From: Desulfurivibrio alkaliphilus AHT 2
GTDB taxonomy: Bacteria > Desulfobacterota > Desulfobulbia > Desulfobulbales > Desulfurivibrionaceae
Length of the DNA: 64,000 nucleotides
Direction: 5' to 3'
Assembly (NCBI RefSeq): GCF_000092205.1
Contig: NC_014216.1
Span: 186,001-250,000, forward strand
A model generated the notes under the pieces. That model searched no databases, was not told where the DNA came from, and saw nothing but the letters and a program-made list of their open reading frames with translations. A program made the translations under genes and the position numbers. Below, in pieces: positions 1 through 7,454 of the stretch (position 1 is its first letter; every line of letters starts with the position of its first letter).

Positions 1-469
1 CCTGGTCGTTGGTAACCTCGCCTTCGACAAAGCCCAGGCCCGCCTCGCCCTCGGCGATCATGGTTTCGGCATGCCGGGTATTGCAAACCAGCATATCCAG
101 TGATACCTGAGGGTGCAGCTTCTTGAAAACTCCGATAAAATAAGGAAGTACGTAATTGCCGATGGTTGAGCTGGCCACGATCTTGAGTGAGCCGGCCACA
201 CTTCCCGACTTCTCGCCCAGTAAAGATTCAATATTGTTGATTTGCCCCAGAATCTCCTTGGCCAGTGGCAACAGATAGCGGCCCCGGTCGTTGAACAGCA
301 GGTTACGCCCCTTGCGGTCGAAAAGAGGGCCATCCAGCTGATTCTGCAGCTCGTTCAAGGCCATACTCACCGCCGACTGGGTAAGGTGCAATTTGGCGCT
401 GGCCTTGGTTACCTGGCTGGTTTCCGCCACTGCGACAAAGATCTCGAGCTGCCGCAAAGTAATCGCCAT
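1..469 (-). CDS. LysR-family transcriptional regulator (3' part cut by window edge)
   Basis: The reverse strand from an ATG at 469 reads without a stop to the window edge and gives about 156 residues. Residues 1-60 form a typical LysR winged helix-turn-helix (MAITLRQLEIFVAVAETSQV, then KASAKLHLTQSAVSMALNEL). After it comes the start of the periplasmic-binding-like effector domain (LKIVASSTIGNYVLPYFIGV). The C-terminal half of the effector domain is missing because the window ends. It is divergent from the PilZ-like gene across an AT-rich 167-bp gap that probably holds both promoters. LysR proteins usually control a divergent neighbour and themselves; the effector here cannot be told from the sequence. 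Confidence 0.9.
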   Translation of the reverse strand, partial: MAITLRQLEIFVAVAETSQVTKASAKLHLTQSAVSMALNELQNQLDGPLFDRKGRNLLFNDRGRYLLPLAKEILGQINNIESLLGEKSGSVAGSLKIVASSTIGNYVLPYFIGVFKKLHPQVSLDMLVCNTRHAETMIAEGEAGLGFVEGEVTNDQ

Positions 470-636
470 CCTGCCTTCTCTTTTTTCCGGTATCGCTACA
501 GCACAGGCCTGGTTAAATGTAATTGATGTTTATCATTAATATAATGCATTTTTATTTATCAATAGCTTTCGCTAAAGTGACAACTGAGATAATGGCCAGA
601 GCAGCCCGTTGCAGATCAAAGAAGCAGGAGGAAGCC

Positions 637-1188
637 ATGAGCGGTCAAGAGTACTTTGCTGATTACTCAGTCCCCATCACCCTGAAGGAAGCGGTCCGGG
701 CGCGATCGGATTTTGCCCGTAACCGTTGGCAACACCGGTTTGAACCGCCTTTTTTTTCCGGTACACCCGGTGGCGGATCGCCGTTGGCGATAACAGGACC
801 AAAAGCCTGCCGCCGAAAAAAGTTTCCCCGTTTCGCCCCCCGGCGGGATTTTTATGTGCTGCACCGGGAGGTTGGTCGGGTAATCAATGTCGGCATGGGT
901 GGTCTTTGTTTCACTTATTTCGATGACCCGAGCCGGCAAGGCGAATTACCCGAGGAGGGTCTGCTGCTGGCCGGCACCGGTCAGTGCGTTAAAGGGGTGC
1001 CGTTTGAAACCATGGCCGACCAGGTGGTTGTTCCGCTTTTAGCCGGGAAATACCGGGTCAAAAGACGCTGTGTTCAGTTCGGTGAACTGACTGAGCACCA
1101 GATCGAGGAGTTGGAGCGTTTTATTCTTGATAACGCTTATGTCCCACAATTGGCAGGGGCGCCGGGGCGGCGTACGTGCTGGAAATGA
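637..1188 (+). CDS. PilZ-like domain protein
   Basis: A 183-residue protein. The start at 637 is chosen because AGGAGGAAGCC lies just upstream; the frame is open further 5' but has no ribosome site there. In the middle, RFAPR followed about 20 residues later by NVGMGG resembles the PilZ signature RxxxR...(D/N)xSxxG that binds cyclic di-GMP, although Gly replaces the usual Ser. The rest looks like a beta-rich barrel followed by a C-terminal helix (ELTEHQIEELERFILDNAY), typical of stand-alone PilZ proteins. No membrane segment or signal peptide is visible. It is followed 13 bp later by a DoxX-like gene. The PilZ assignment rests on these short motifs only, so ligand binding is uncertain. Confidence 0.55.
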   Translation: MSGQEYFADYSVPITLKEAVRARSDFARNRWQHRFEPPFFSGTPGGGSPLAITGPKACRRKKFPRFAPRRDFYVLHREVGRVINVGMGGLCFTYFDDPSRQGELPEEGLLLAGTGQCVKGVPFETMADQVVVPLLAGKYRVKRRCVQFGELTEHQIEELERFILDNAYVPQLAGAPGRRTCWK

Positions 1189-1201
1189 GAGGGCGTGAAA
1201 C

Positions 1202-1678
1202 ATGAGCTACCGGCACGACATGACAAACCAAACAAGTTGGCTGCCAAAGCGGCTGGACCAATTCGATGTCCGCACCTCCGCCTGGTTGGATCGGCATTGC
1301 CAGGTGGTGTTGCGACTCTCCCTGGCCATCATTTTTCTCTGGTTCGGGGGGCTCAAGCTTTTGGGGCTGAGCCCCGAAGAGGAACTGATCAAAAATACTG
1401 TTTACTGGATAGAACCTTCGTCATTTATCCCGATTCTGGGCTGGTGGGAGATGGCCATCGGCCTCGGATTGCTCTACCGCCCCCTGATTCGCGTTGCCTT
1501 GCTGCTGCTTATTCTGCAAATACCCGGCACCATGCTGCCCCTGGTACTGCTGCCCGAAGTCTGCTTCACCCGCATCCCTTTCGGGGTCAGTCTGGAGGGG
1601 CAGTACATCATTAAAAATCTTTTCCTGGTAAGCGCAGCTTTCGTGATTGGCGGCAAGGTCCGCCATACGGGGAGATGA
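1202..1678 (+). CDS. DoxX-like / DUF417-type inner-membrane protein
   Basis: A 158-residue protein with four predicted membrane segments, at about residues 36-54, 78-95, 97-116 and 136-152. The stretch RLSLAIIFLWFGGLKLLGLS is characteristic of the DoxX/YkgB (DUF417) superfamily. Members are small quinone-associated or stress-related membrane proteins whose biochemical role is mostly undefined. It lies 13 bp after the PilZ-like gene and may share its transcript; the next gene (umuC) converges on it. Confidence 0.7.
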   Translation: MSYRHDMTNQTSWLPKRLDQFDVRTSAWLDRHCQVVLRLSLAIIFLWFGGLKLLGLSPEEELIKNTVYWIEPSSFIPILGWWEMAIGLGLLYRPLIRVALLLLILQIPGTMLPLVLLPEVCFTRIPFGVSLEGQYIIKNLFLVSAAFVIGGKVRHTGR

Positions 1679-1756
1679 TCACCGTCGCTGGCCTTGCTTT
1701 TTTCCCGGCCTGGTTTTTGTTGATTCTTGCGTGCGCCAAGTGTTTTTTTTCGGCTT

Positions 1757-3022
1757 TCAGCCCACCAGCGGCAACTCGTGCCAGGAAGTGGTGTAGGCCG
1801 GTGATTTTCTGTTCTGCCGGTTCTTCCAGTCCCGCAGCAGCCCGGTGGCGGCGCTGTGCAGCGTTTCGCGGCCCCATTTGTGGTTGATGGTGTCCATCGC
1901 CGCCATCAACGCCTCCTGGCGCTGATCCGGCTGGGCCTGGAAAAGGTTGGGCTGCAAGCGGCCGGCCGGGGTCAATTCCAGCAGAATTACGCCCACTTTC
2001 TGGTAAGCGTGACCGACCCGGAAGATGTGTTGCAGGGCTTTAGCGGCATGCCGGATCAACTCCGTAGTCGAGGCGCAGGGGCTGGGCAGGGTGACCACGG
2101 TGCTGTTGGCGTATTGCCGCTGCTGGGCACCAAAACGGCTGGTGGCCAGGAAAACCTGAAGAGAGCCGGTTGTAAGCCGTTGCGCCCGCAGTTTTTCAGC
2201 GGCGATGCCCACGTAGGTGGCCAGAGCTTCTTTCAATTCGGCCGGCTCGTAAACCGGTCGGCCGAATGAACGGGAGGTGGTGATGGACTGGCTGGGCGGC
2301 GGGCACTGCTCCAGGGGCAGGCAGGGGATGCCGCGCAATTCCATGGCGGTGCGCAGCCCGGTGACGGTTAGTTGGCGGCGTAGCCGGCGGTCTTCGGCGT
2401 TTTTCAAGGCCAGCGCGGTGGTAATGCCGCCCAGGGCCAGCTTGGCGGCCGAGCGGCGGCCAATACCCCAGATCTCGGCGACCGGCACGGAGGCCAGCAT
2501 GGTGTCGATTTCCCGGTCGGCAAGCACAAAAACGCCACCGTGCTCCGGTTGCCGCTTGGCCAGCCGGTTGGCGACCTTGGCCAAGGTCTTGGTGGCGCCA
2601 AAGCCGATGGAAACGGGAATGCCGATTTCTCTGCCGATGGTGGCCCGGATTCGGCGGCCGGTTTCCCGCAGCACCGCCGGATCGGCCGCCGGCAGCCGGA
2701 TAAAGGCTTCGTCGATGGAATAGATCTCCACCTCCGGCTCCAGCCGCGCCAGCACCGTCATCACCCGGTGGGAGATATCGGCGTACAGGGGATAGTTGGA
2801 GGAGAAAACCCGGACCTTGTCGGCGGCAAGCTGCCGGCGGCACTTGAAAAAAGGTTCGCCCATCCCGATGCCCAGGGCCTTGGCCTCGTTGGAGCGGGCG
2901 ATGACGCAGCCGTCATTGTTGGACAGCACCACCACCGGCTTGCCGTTGAGGCCGGGCGCGAACAGGCGCTCGCAGGAAACGTAGAAGTTGTTGCAGTCCA
3001 GCAGGGCGTAAATTTTGCGCAT
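1757..3022 (-). CDS. umuC: DNA polymerase V catalytic subunit (UmuC, Y-family)
   Basis: A 421-residue translesion DNA polymerase. The start at 3022 gives [20 protein letters not shown], the family N-terminus; the open frame extends 18 codons further into umuD and is rejected. The catalytic carboxylates are visible as D9 (LLDCNNFY) and D104-E105 (YSIDEAF). The little-finger domain and the C-terminal UmuC extension fill residues from about 240 to the end, matching the usual length near 420. It begins 8 bp after the umuD stop, so the two are one operon. UmuC with processed UmuD forms Pol V, which copies past lesions during the SOS response. Confidence 0.95.
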   Translation of the reverse strand: MRKIYALLDCNNFYVSCERLFAPGLNGKPVVVLSNNDGCVIARSNEAKALGIGMGEPFFKCRRQLAADKVRVFSSNYPLYADISHRVMTVLARLEPEVEIYSIDEAFIRLPAADPAVLRETGRRIRATIGREIGIPVSIGFGATKTLAKVANRLAKRQPEHGGVFVLADREIDTMLASVPVAEIWGIGRRSAAKLALGGITTALALKNAEDRRLRRQLTVTGLRTAMELRGIPCLPLEQCPPPSQSITTSRSFGRPVYEPAELKEALATYVGIAAEKLRAQRLTTGSLQVFLATSRFGAQQRQYANSTVVTLPSPCASTTELIRHAAKALQHIFRVGHAYQKVGVILLELTPAGRLQPNLFQAQPDQRQEALMAAMDTINHKWGRETLHSAATGLLRDWKNRQNRKSPAYTTSWHELPLVG

Positions 3023-3030
3023 GGTCAAAC

Positions 3031-3468
3031 CTACAGAGGGTGAATGACAAAGGTGACCACGCCCCATACTTCGCAACTGGTTTCTTCGTTCAGTTTGATG
3101 GCCGGGTAGTCGGGGTTTTCGGCCTGCAGGCGGATGGTGCCGTTTTGCCGCCGCAGCCGTTTGACCGTCAATTCGCCATCGACCACGGCGATCACCACCT
3201 TGCCGTCGGTCGGCTCCAGGGAGCGGTCCACCACCAGGATATCATGGTGATGAATCCCGGCGCCGATCATCGAATCGCCGGCCACCCGGACAAAGAAGGT
3301 GGCCGCCGGGTTGGCGATCATCAACTGGTTAAGATCAAGCCGGCCCTCGATGTAGTCATCCGCCGGTGAGGGAAAGCCGGCGGACACCCCGCAGGTAAAC
3401 AATGGCCGCCGCAATTCGCCTTTACGGTTAAAGCCGTGAATGGATGCTATGGTGTGGTCGCTCTTCAT
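3031..3468 (-). CDS. umuD: UmuD, self-cleaving SOS protein (LexA/S24 fold)
   Basis: A 145-residue S24-family protein. It has the auto-cleavage region [14 protein letters not shown] with predicted cleavage at A30-G31 (E. coli cuts Cys-Gly before FPSP). The Ser/Lys dyad is S66 in GDSMIG and K103 in GELTVKRL; the 37-residue spacing equals that of E. coli UmuD. There is no N-terminal DNA-binding domain, which separates it from LexA. Two ATGs (3474 and 3468) lie close together and the choice is uncertain. It is the first gene of umuDC. A weak dyad at 3522-3537 could be an SOS operator. Confidence 0.93.
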   Translation of the reverse strand: MKSDHTIASIHGFNRKGELRRPLFTCGVSAGFPSPADDYIEGRLDLNQLMIANPAATFFVRVAGDSMIGAGIHHHDILVVDRSLEPTDGKVVIAVVDGELTVKRLRRQNGTIRLQAENPDYPAIKLNEETSCEVWGVVTFVIHPL

Positions 3469-3521
3469 GTGCATACCGGGTAATCGTAAAGGTAGATAAT
3501 TGCAGAAGCGGGGGCGAGTCG

Positions 3522-3537
3522 GGTAATATTGATAACC
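3522..3537. promoter_or_regulatory. Imperfect dyad upstream of umuD, possible LexA operator
   Basis: GGTAAT-ATTG-ATAACC lies 53 bp before the umuD start. The half-sites match at five of six positions. Some delta-proteobacterial LexA boxes carry GGTT/AACC half-sites, so a role in SOS control is plausible but unproven. No E. coli-type CTGTATAT box was found nearby. Confidence 0.25.
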
Positions 3538-3689
3538 TTGCAAAAACCCGCCAAACTAGTTGGTCGGTAACGCGAAAACAATTAGTTACAAAGCGTGCCC
3601 AGTCGGCGGCGCGGCTTTGTGCGACGCCGACAATATTACACCGGCGACGCGTTTTTGCAGCAACCAAATTCCCTTTCAGGAGGCAGGCC

Positions 3690-4148
3690 ATGCAACTGAC
3701 CAGTTCCGCTTTCAGCCCTAACGGCGTTATTCCCGTTCGTTATACCTGTGACGGCGACAACGTCAACCCGCCGCTGGCCATTGCCGGGGTGCCGGCGGCG
3801 GCCGTCAGCTTGGTGCTGATCATGGATGATCCCGATGTACCCAAAAAGCTGCGGGCCGACGGCATGTGGGATCACTGGATTGTGTTCAATATACCCCCTG
3901 ATTTAGCCAAGATAGAGGAAGGGGCAGAACCGCCGGGCGTCCGTGGGATCGGCACCGGCGGCAACCACGACTACCACGGACCCTGCCCGCCGGACCGCGA
4001 GCATCGCTATTTTTTCAAGCTCTACGCGCTCGACTGCCGGCTCGATCTGCCGGCGGGTGCCACCAAGACCCGGGTGGAAGCGGCCATGGCCGGCCACATC
4101 CTGGCCCAGGCCGAACTGATGGGCCGTTACGATCGCCCCCGGCGCTGA
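3690..4148 (+). CDS. YbhB/YbcL-family PEBP-like protein
   Basis: A 152-residue cytoplasmic protein of the phosphatidylethanolamine-binding-protein fold. Family motifs are present in order: CDGDNVNPPLAI near residues 22-33, MDDPDVP near 48-54, GMWDHWIVFNIP near 61-72, GIGTGGNHDYHGPCPP near 90-105 and HRYFFKLYAL near 108-117. These build the conserved anion-binding pocket. The start at 3690 follows AGGAGGC by 5 bases; the frame is open upstream, but that part lies in the umuD promoter region. It is divergent from umuDC. The physiological ligand of bacterial members is unknown. Confidence 0.9.
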   Translation: MQLTSSAFSPNGVIPVRYTCDGDNVNPPLAIAGVPAAAVSLVLIMDDPDVPKKLRADGMWDHWIVFNIPPDLAKIEEGAEPPGVRGIGTGGNHDYHGPCPPDREHRYFFKLYALDCRLDLPAGATKTRVEAAMAGHILAQAELMGRYDRPRR

Positions 4149-4151
4149 AGG

Positions 4152-4172
4152 TGGAATACCCCTGGTGAAGGT
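4152..4172 (+). repeat. Tail fragment of repeat family A
   Basis: The stretch reading AATACCCCTGGTGAAGGTT directly after the YbhB stop matches the tail that follows family A copies at 41001-41042 and 51590-51632 (AATACCCCTGGTGAACGGTT). The hairpin arms are absent, so this is a remnant. Confidence 0.5.
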
Positions 4173-4198
4173 TGCCATGCCCAAACAGCCGGCGCGCC

Positions 4199-4805
4199 TT
4201 AAAGCTGAAAACGCAAACCCAGGGCGATGAAGTTGGAACCCGTGGCTTCGTCCACCACCCCGAAGGCCCCGGAACGGTGGTGGATACGGAGCAGCATTTG
4301 CCAGTTGGCTCCCGGTGGCCCCAGGGTCAGTTCGGTGGGCATGAAAAGCAGGGAGCGCGAGGCCCGCCGGTCCGGTTGGTCTTCAATGGCCGGCCTGGCT
4401 AAGGCATAGGAGAGCCCCAGCCCCCAGGCCACCGAAGTAGCGACCTGCCGGCGCCAGGGAAAAGCGTGCCAGCGTAAAACCGCCGCCGTGTTGATCTCGA
4501 TATGGTCCTGCCGACCGGTATTCCGGCCGGCATTGAACTCGCCTTCCACGCTTAAGTAATCACCGTAAGCGGCAAGTTTCCTGGCCGCTCCCGCCACCCA
4601 TACATAAAGAACGGCGCATTTCCGTTTGGCCGCGAACGATTTCATTCCACCGGTTATCGGTCCACTTGCCACCATAAACAAAGGCCGTCCAAGGTCCGGC
4701 AGCGTCCGCATGGGCTTGGGTTGAAGTCAATAACAGCAGTACGCCTGCCACGACAACAACGTAATTCAGCTTTTTGCTCGCGCAGAAATATTTACGCCGG
4801 TTCAT
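4199..4805 (-). pseudogene. Outer-membrane beta-barrel protein, frameshifted (PagL-like lipid A deacylase candidate)
   Basis: Two overlapping reading frames make one protein. The first, from ATG 4805, encodes a signal peptide (VVVVAGVLLLLTSTQAHADA) and the mature start WTAFVYGGKWTDNRWNEIV. The second, ending at 4199, continues with LYVWVAGAARKLAAYGDYL and LSVEGEFNAG, and ends in ALGLRFQL, an outer-membrane barrel terminus. The frame change falls at about 4605-4640 and needs a single 1- or 2-base indel. LRIHHRSGAFG near the C-terminus resembles the His-x-Ser region of PagL-type lipid A deacylases, but that link is weak. It may be a real inactivation or a sequencing error. It is separated from the next operon by a relic of the Mut7-C gene. 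Confidence 0.6.
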
Positions 4806-4862
4806 CTTCAAGTTTCCTTCATCGTCGTTTTCTGCCAACCTTGTTTCCGGCAAGTCATGTCT

Positions 4863-4914
4863 GCCGGGTTGTCAGCAGTTCCGCCTGCCCTTAGTGAAAA
4901 ATCAGCCGTATCAT
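4863..4914 (-). pseudogene. Duplicated 5' fragment of the Mut7-C gene
   Basis: Reading the minus strand from 4914, ATGATACGGCTGATTTTTCA is identical to the start of the intact Mut7-C gene at 10384. The copy then diverges and hits TAA after seven codons (MIRLIFH), with further similarity (GGCGGAACTGCTGAC). Both copies sit directly after an upstream gene's stop in the same arrangement. It is a degenerate duplicated gene start, not a functional gene. Confidence 0.65.
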
Positions 4915-4916
4915 CT

Positions 4917-6254
4917 TTAAAAAAATCGGCGCAGGCGCAATTCCAGCCGGTATTGGTTGGCTCTTTCCCCGTACTCCCGGCCGCTGCCGCCGGTGAGCAG
5001 GGTGAGGCGCAGGCGGGTTTCCCAGTTGGTGAAACCGGTGTAGAGCGCCTCGGGGCTTAGCGAGGCGCTGCCGTCGTCGAGGTTGGTGATCAGGGTGAGG
5101 GCCGGGGTGAAGTAAAGGATATCCGCCGGTTCCTTCCAGCTCAGGCGGGTGTAGAGGTAGTTGCGGCCGGCTTGGGGCCGGTCGTAGCGGGGGGCCAGGC
5201 CGGCGGCCTGGTTCAGCTCGGCGGTGCCGCCGTTGCTTTGATACTGCTGGTGGCCGTCATGGATCAGGTCGTAAAAGCGGCCCAGCTCACGGCGCCGGTA
5301 ACCCTCGCCGTTATGATAATATTCGGTGATAATGGTCAGTTGGCGGGCGGTGAGATAGCGCAGGCCCAGCAGGTAGCTGGTGGCCGCGGCGCGGTGCCGG
5401 AGCACGCTGCCGTCGGCCTGCAGGGTCTGGAAGTTTTGCCGGGGAATGTGGGCCAGCTCGCCGTGGATGGCGAAGTTGGGCCGCAGGTTGCGGGCGGCGG
5501 CGACCCCGAAGCGGTCGGGGCGGCTGTCGCCGGTATAGCCCAGCAGGTTGAGGTCGGTATTCCGGTAGAGCAGGTAGAGGCGGGCGGCCAGGTTGAGGTG
5601 GTCGGCGGCACCGAAATCCCGATTGATTTCACCGGTGACCGGCAGGGCCACCAGGTTCAGGGTGGCGGTTTTCAGGGCGCCGGTGGTGCTGCGGGTCAAC
5701 TCCAGGCCGCCGGTCACGTAACCTTCCCGCGATTCTTCCGGGTTGTCCGGGTCTTTAGGGCGCTGGATAAAGCCCACCGGGTTGAAGGCGTAGCCGGTGC
5801 CCCAGTTATAGGTTTTTTTGCCCAGGTCCAGGCTGCGGCGGGGTGAGGGGGTGAAGCTGAGGTAGCCTTCCAGCAGGTCGGCCCGATCCGTGCTCGTCGC
5901 CTCGTCCCAGGAGGCCGCCGCGTTGGCCTTGCCCTGCACCACCAGGTTGCCCCGGCGGTAGCGGCCCTGCAGTTGCATGGCGGGGGTAAGGCGGTTCAGG
6001 CGGGCGCGGGGCTGCCGGTAGTGGCGCAGCAGATAGAGGGCGCCGTCGGAGTTCAGGCGCAAATGTTCCCCCTTCAGCTCCAGGTAGCCGCCCCAGGAAA
6101 ATGGTTTGGGGGCGAAGGCGACCGGGTCGAAGTCGAACTCGAAAAGATCGTCATCATCCACCGCCGGGCCGGCAACGGCTGCCGGCGGCAGCTTCAGAAC
6201 CAGTAACAGCATGAGCAACAGCAAGGCCGGTCGGCCCCGGAAGTGCGGTTTCAT
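4917..6254 (-). CDS. Outer-membrane beta-barrel protein of a LolCDE-like operon
   Basis: A 445-residue protein with a Sec signal peptide (LLLLMLLLVLKLPPAAVAGP). The rest alternates polar and hydrophobic residues with many aromatics and ends in LELRLRRFF, the terminal Phe of outer-membrane barrels. YWxGG-like and porin-like strands are seen (FSWGGYLELKGEHL, KKTYNWGTGYAFNPVGFIQR). Its ATG overlaps the stop of the LolA-like gene by 4 bases, so translation is coupled. Operons pairing an ABC exporter, a LolA-like protein and a barrel occur where envelope lipid or lipoprotein is moved. The substrate is not identifiable. Confidence 0.75.
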   Translation of the reverse strand: MKPHFRGRPALLLLMLLLVLKLPPAAVAGPAVDDDDLFEFDFDPVAFAPKPFSWGGYLELKGEHLRLNSDGALYLLRHYRQPRARLNRLTPAMQLQGRYRRGNLVVQGKANAAASWDEATSTDRADLLEGYLSFTPSPRRSLDLGKKTYNWGTGYAFNPVGFIQRPKDPDNPEESREGYVTGGLELTRSTTGALKTATLNLVALPVTGEINRDFGAADHLNLAARLYLLYRNTDLNLLGYTGDSRPDRFGVAAARNLRPNFAIHGELAHIPRQNFQTLQADGSVLRHRAAATSYLLGLRYLTARQLTIITEYYHNGEGYRRRELGRFYDLIHDGHQQYQSNGGTAELNQAAGLAPRYDRPQAGRNYLYTRLSWKEPADILYFTPALTLITNLDDGSASLSPEALYTGFTNWETRLRLTLLTGGSGREYGERANQYRLELRLRRFF

Positions 6255-7000
6255 CGCAGCTCTTCGATTCTCGGCAGATAGCTCAGGGTAAACACCTCGT
6301 CGGCCAACTCGCGGGGGGTGATCTGGCCCCAGACCATCAACGAGCGGTAACCTTCGTACAGCGGGCTGTCGGTTTCCAGCACCGAGGGGCGCAGGAGGCC
6401 GTCGCCGAAATCCTGGAGCCGGCTGTAGCGCAGGGTTTTAATCAGCATACCCTCGGCGGTGCGGCACTCGATTTCGGTGGGGACCAAAGCTTCCCGGTCC
6501 ACCAGCATCACCAGGCGGTCGTAGGCCACCGCCCCGCTGCGGGCCTTGAGTTCCAAGCGGTAATGATCGTCATACTCGCTCATGGCGAAGGCTTCGTACT
6601 CGCTCTGGTAGTCCAGCCGCATGATATCGGAGTTGTTGAAAACCCCGCCCACCACCGATTGCAGGCTGGTAATCCGGATGGGCCGGCCCACCTCGGGGAT
6701 GTAGAGCCACATGTTGTCATCCCGGCGCAGGGTGGCCCGCCCCCGCTCGCTGGCCGGCTCCAGGAAAAGGGCCACCATCCGGTCGCGCCCCTTGCGCAGA
6801 CTGTAGAGGGTGAATTCCTTGCGGCTGCCGTCGGGTTCGATATTGATCAACCGGCGGTACATCTCCGCCGATTCCGGCTGCAGGTTGCGGTCCACCCGGG
6901 CCAGTACCTCTTCGGCGCTCGGCGTTTCGGCGGCAACGGCCAGGGGGGTTGCCGCCAGCAGGCCAAAGATCAGGATTACACGCAGGGTAAGCTTAATCAT
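6251..7000 (-). CDS. LolA-like outer-membrane lipoprotein-sorting protein
   Basis: A 249-residue secreted protein. The signal peptide is about residues 1-23 (LTLRVILIFGLLAATPLAVAAE). The mature part carries the LolA/LppX fold signature: SAEEVLARVDRNLQPESAEM, then DNMWLYIPEVGRPIRITS and the SVVGGVFNNSDIMRLDYQ segment typical of the family often annotated as outer membrane lipoprotein-sorting protein. It would act in the periplasm, carrying a hydrophobic cargo released by the ABC permease encoded upstream. The gene sits between the NifX-like gene (13-bp gap) and the barrel gene (4-base overlap). It has no lipobox. Confidence 0.82.
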   Translation of the reverse strand: MIKLTLRVILIFGLLAATPLAVAAETPSAEEVLARVDRNLQPESAEMYRRLINIEPDGSRKEFTLYSLRKGRDRMVALFLEPASERGRATLRRDDNMWLYIPEVGRPIRITSLQSVVGGVFNNSDIMRLDYQSEYEAFAMSEYDDHYRLELKARSGAVAYDRLVMLVDREALVPTEIECRTAEGMLIKTLRYSRLQDFGDGLLRPSVLETDSPLYEGYRSLMVWGQITPRELADEVFTLSYLPRIEELR

Positions 7001-7013
7001 TGTCTTCTCCCGG

Positions 7014-7412
7014 CTATTGCCGATTCAGCAGGGCCTGCACAACGGTGGCCGCCGTCCCGTCGGCTATTCGTGGTTCCAGGCCCTGATTTTGCATGGCGGT
7101 CAGCATTTTGGCGCCGAATTCGCCGGCGATTACCACCCCCGCACCTTGGTCAGCCAGAAATTGCGCCACCTGGGGACCGGCGGCACCGCCGGCCTGCCGG
7201 TAAGGATTGGCCATGGCGGCGGTCAGGTTGCCCTGGTGGTCGAAAAGCAGCAGATAAGGAGCCCGGGCCGCCACCTTGCTGACCGCCGCAGTTGCCTCCG
7301 GGCCTTCGGCAGCCACGGCGATAAGCACCGATTCCGCCGCTCCGGCCGGCGCCAGGCTCAGCAACCATAAAACCGTTGCCAGTAAGCAGGAAAAACGAGA
7401 TCTGGCATTCAT
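7014..7412 (-). CDS. Secreted NifX/NifB-C-fold (dinitrogenase FeMo-cofactor-type) domain protein
   Basis: A 132-residue protein with a clear Sec signal peptide (FSCLLATVLWLLSLAPAGAA). It is followed by a single DiNase FeMo-Co-type domain: VLIAVAAEGPEATAAVSKVA, then RAPYLLLFDHQGNL, NPYRQAGGAAGPQVAQFLAD and GAGVVIAGEFGAKMLTAMQN. Family members are normally cytoplasmic and bind metal clusters or act as scaffolds. Export of this one is unusual. GGAGG precedes the start. It lies inside the ABC operon, 42 bp after the permease and 13 bp before the LolA-like gene, suggesting a periplasmic accessory role. Function not known. Confidence 0.78.
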   Translation of the reverse strand: MNARSRFSCLLATVLWLLSLAPAGAAESVLIAVAAEGPEATAAVSKVAARAPYLLLFDHQGNLTAAMANPYRQAGGAAGPQVAQFLADQGAGVVIAGEFGAKMLTAMQNQGLEPRIADGTAATVVQALLNRQ

Positions 7413-7454
7413 AGGGATTCCTCCGGGGTTAAATTATCCGTAGTAGCCTGCTGG

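Noticed and set aside
1195-1614. A 139-codon frame overlapping the DoxX-like gene.
   Set aside because: The other frame encodes a coherent membrane protein; this one has no ribosome site or recognisable features.
3567-3590. GTAAC...GTTAC dyad between umuD and ybhB as a LexA box.
   Set aside because: The half-sites are only 5 bp with a wide gap; the dyad at 3522-3537 is a better, still weak, candidate.
4605-4640. The interruption in the outer-membrane barrel gene as another selenocysteine codon.
   Set aside because: The break is a change of reading frame, not an in-frame UGA.
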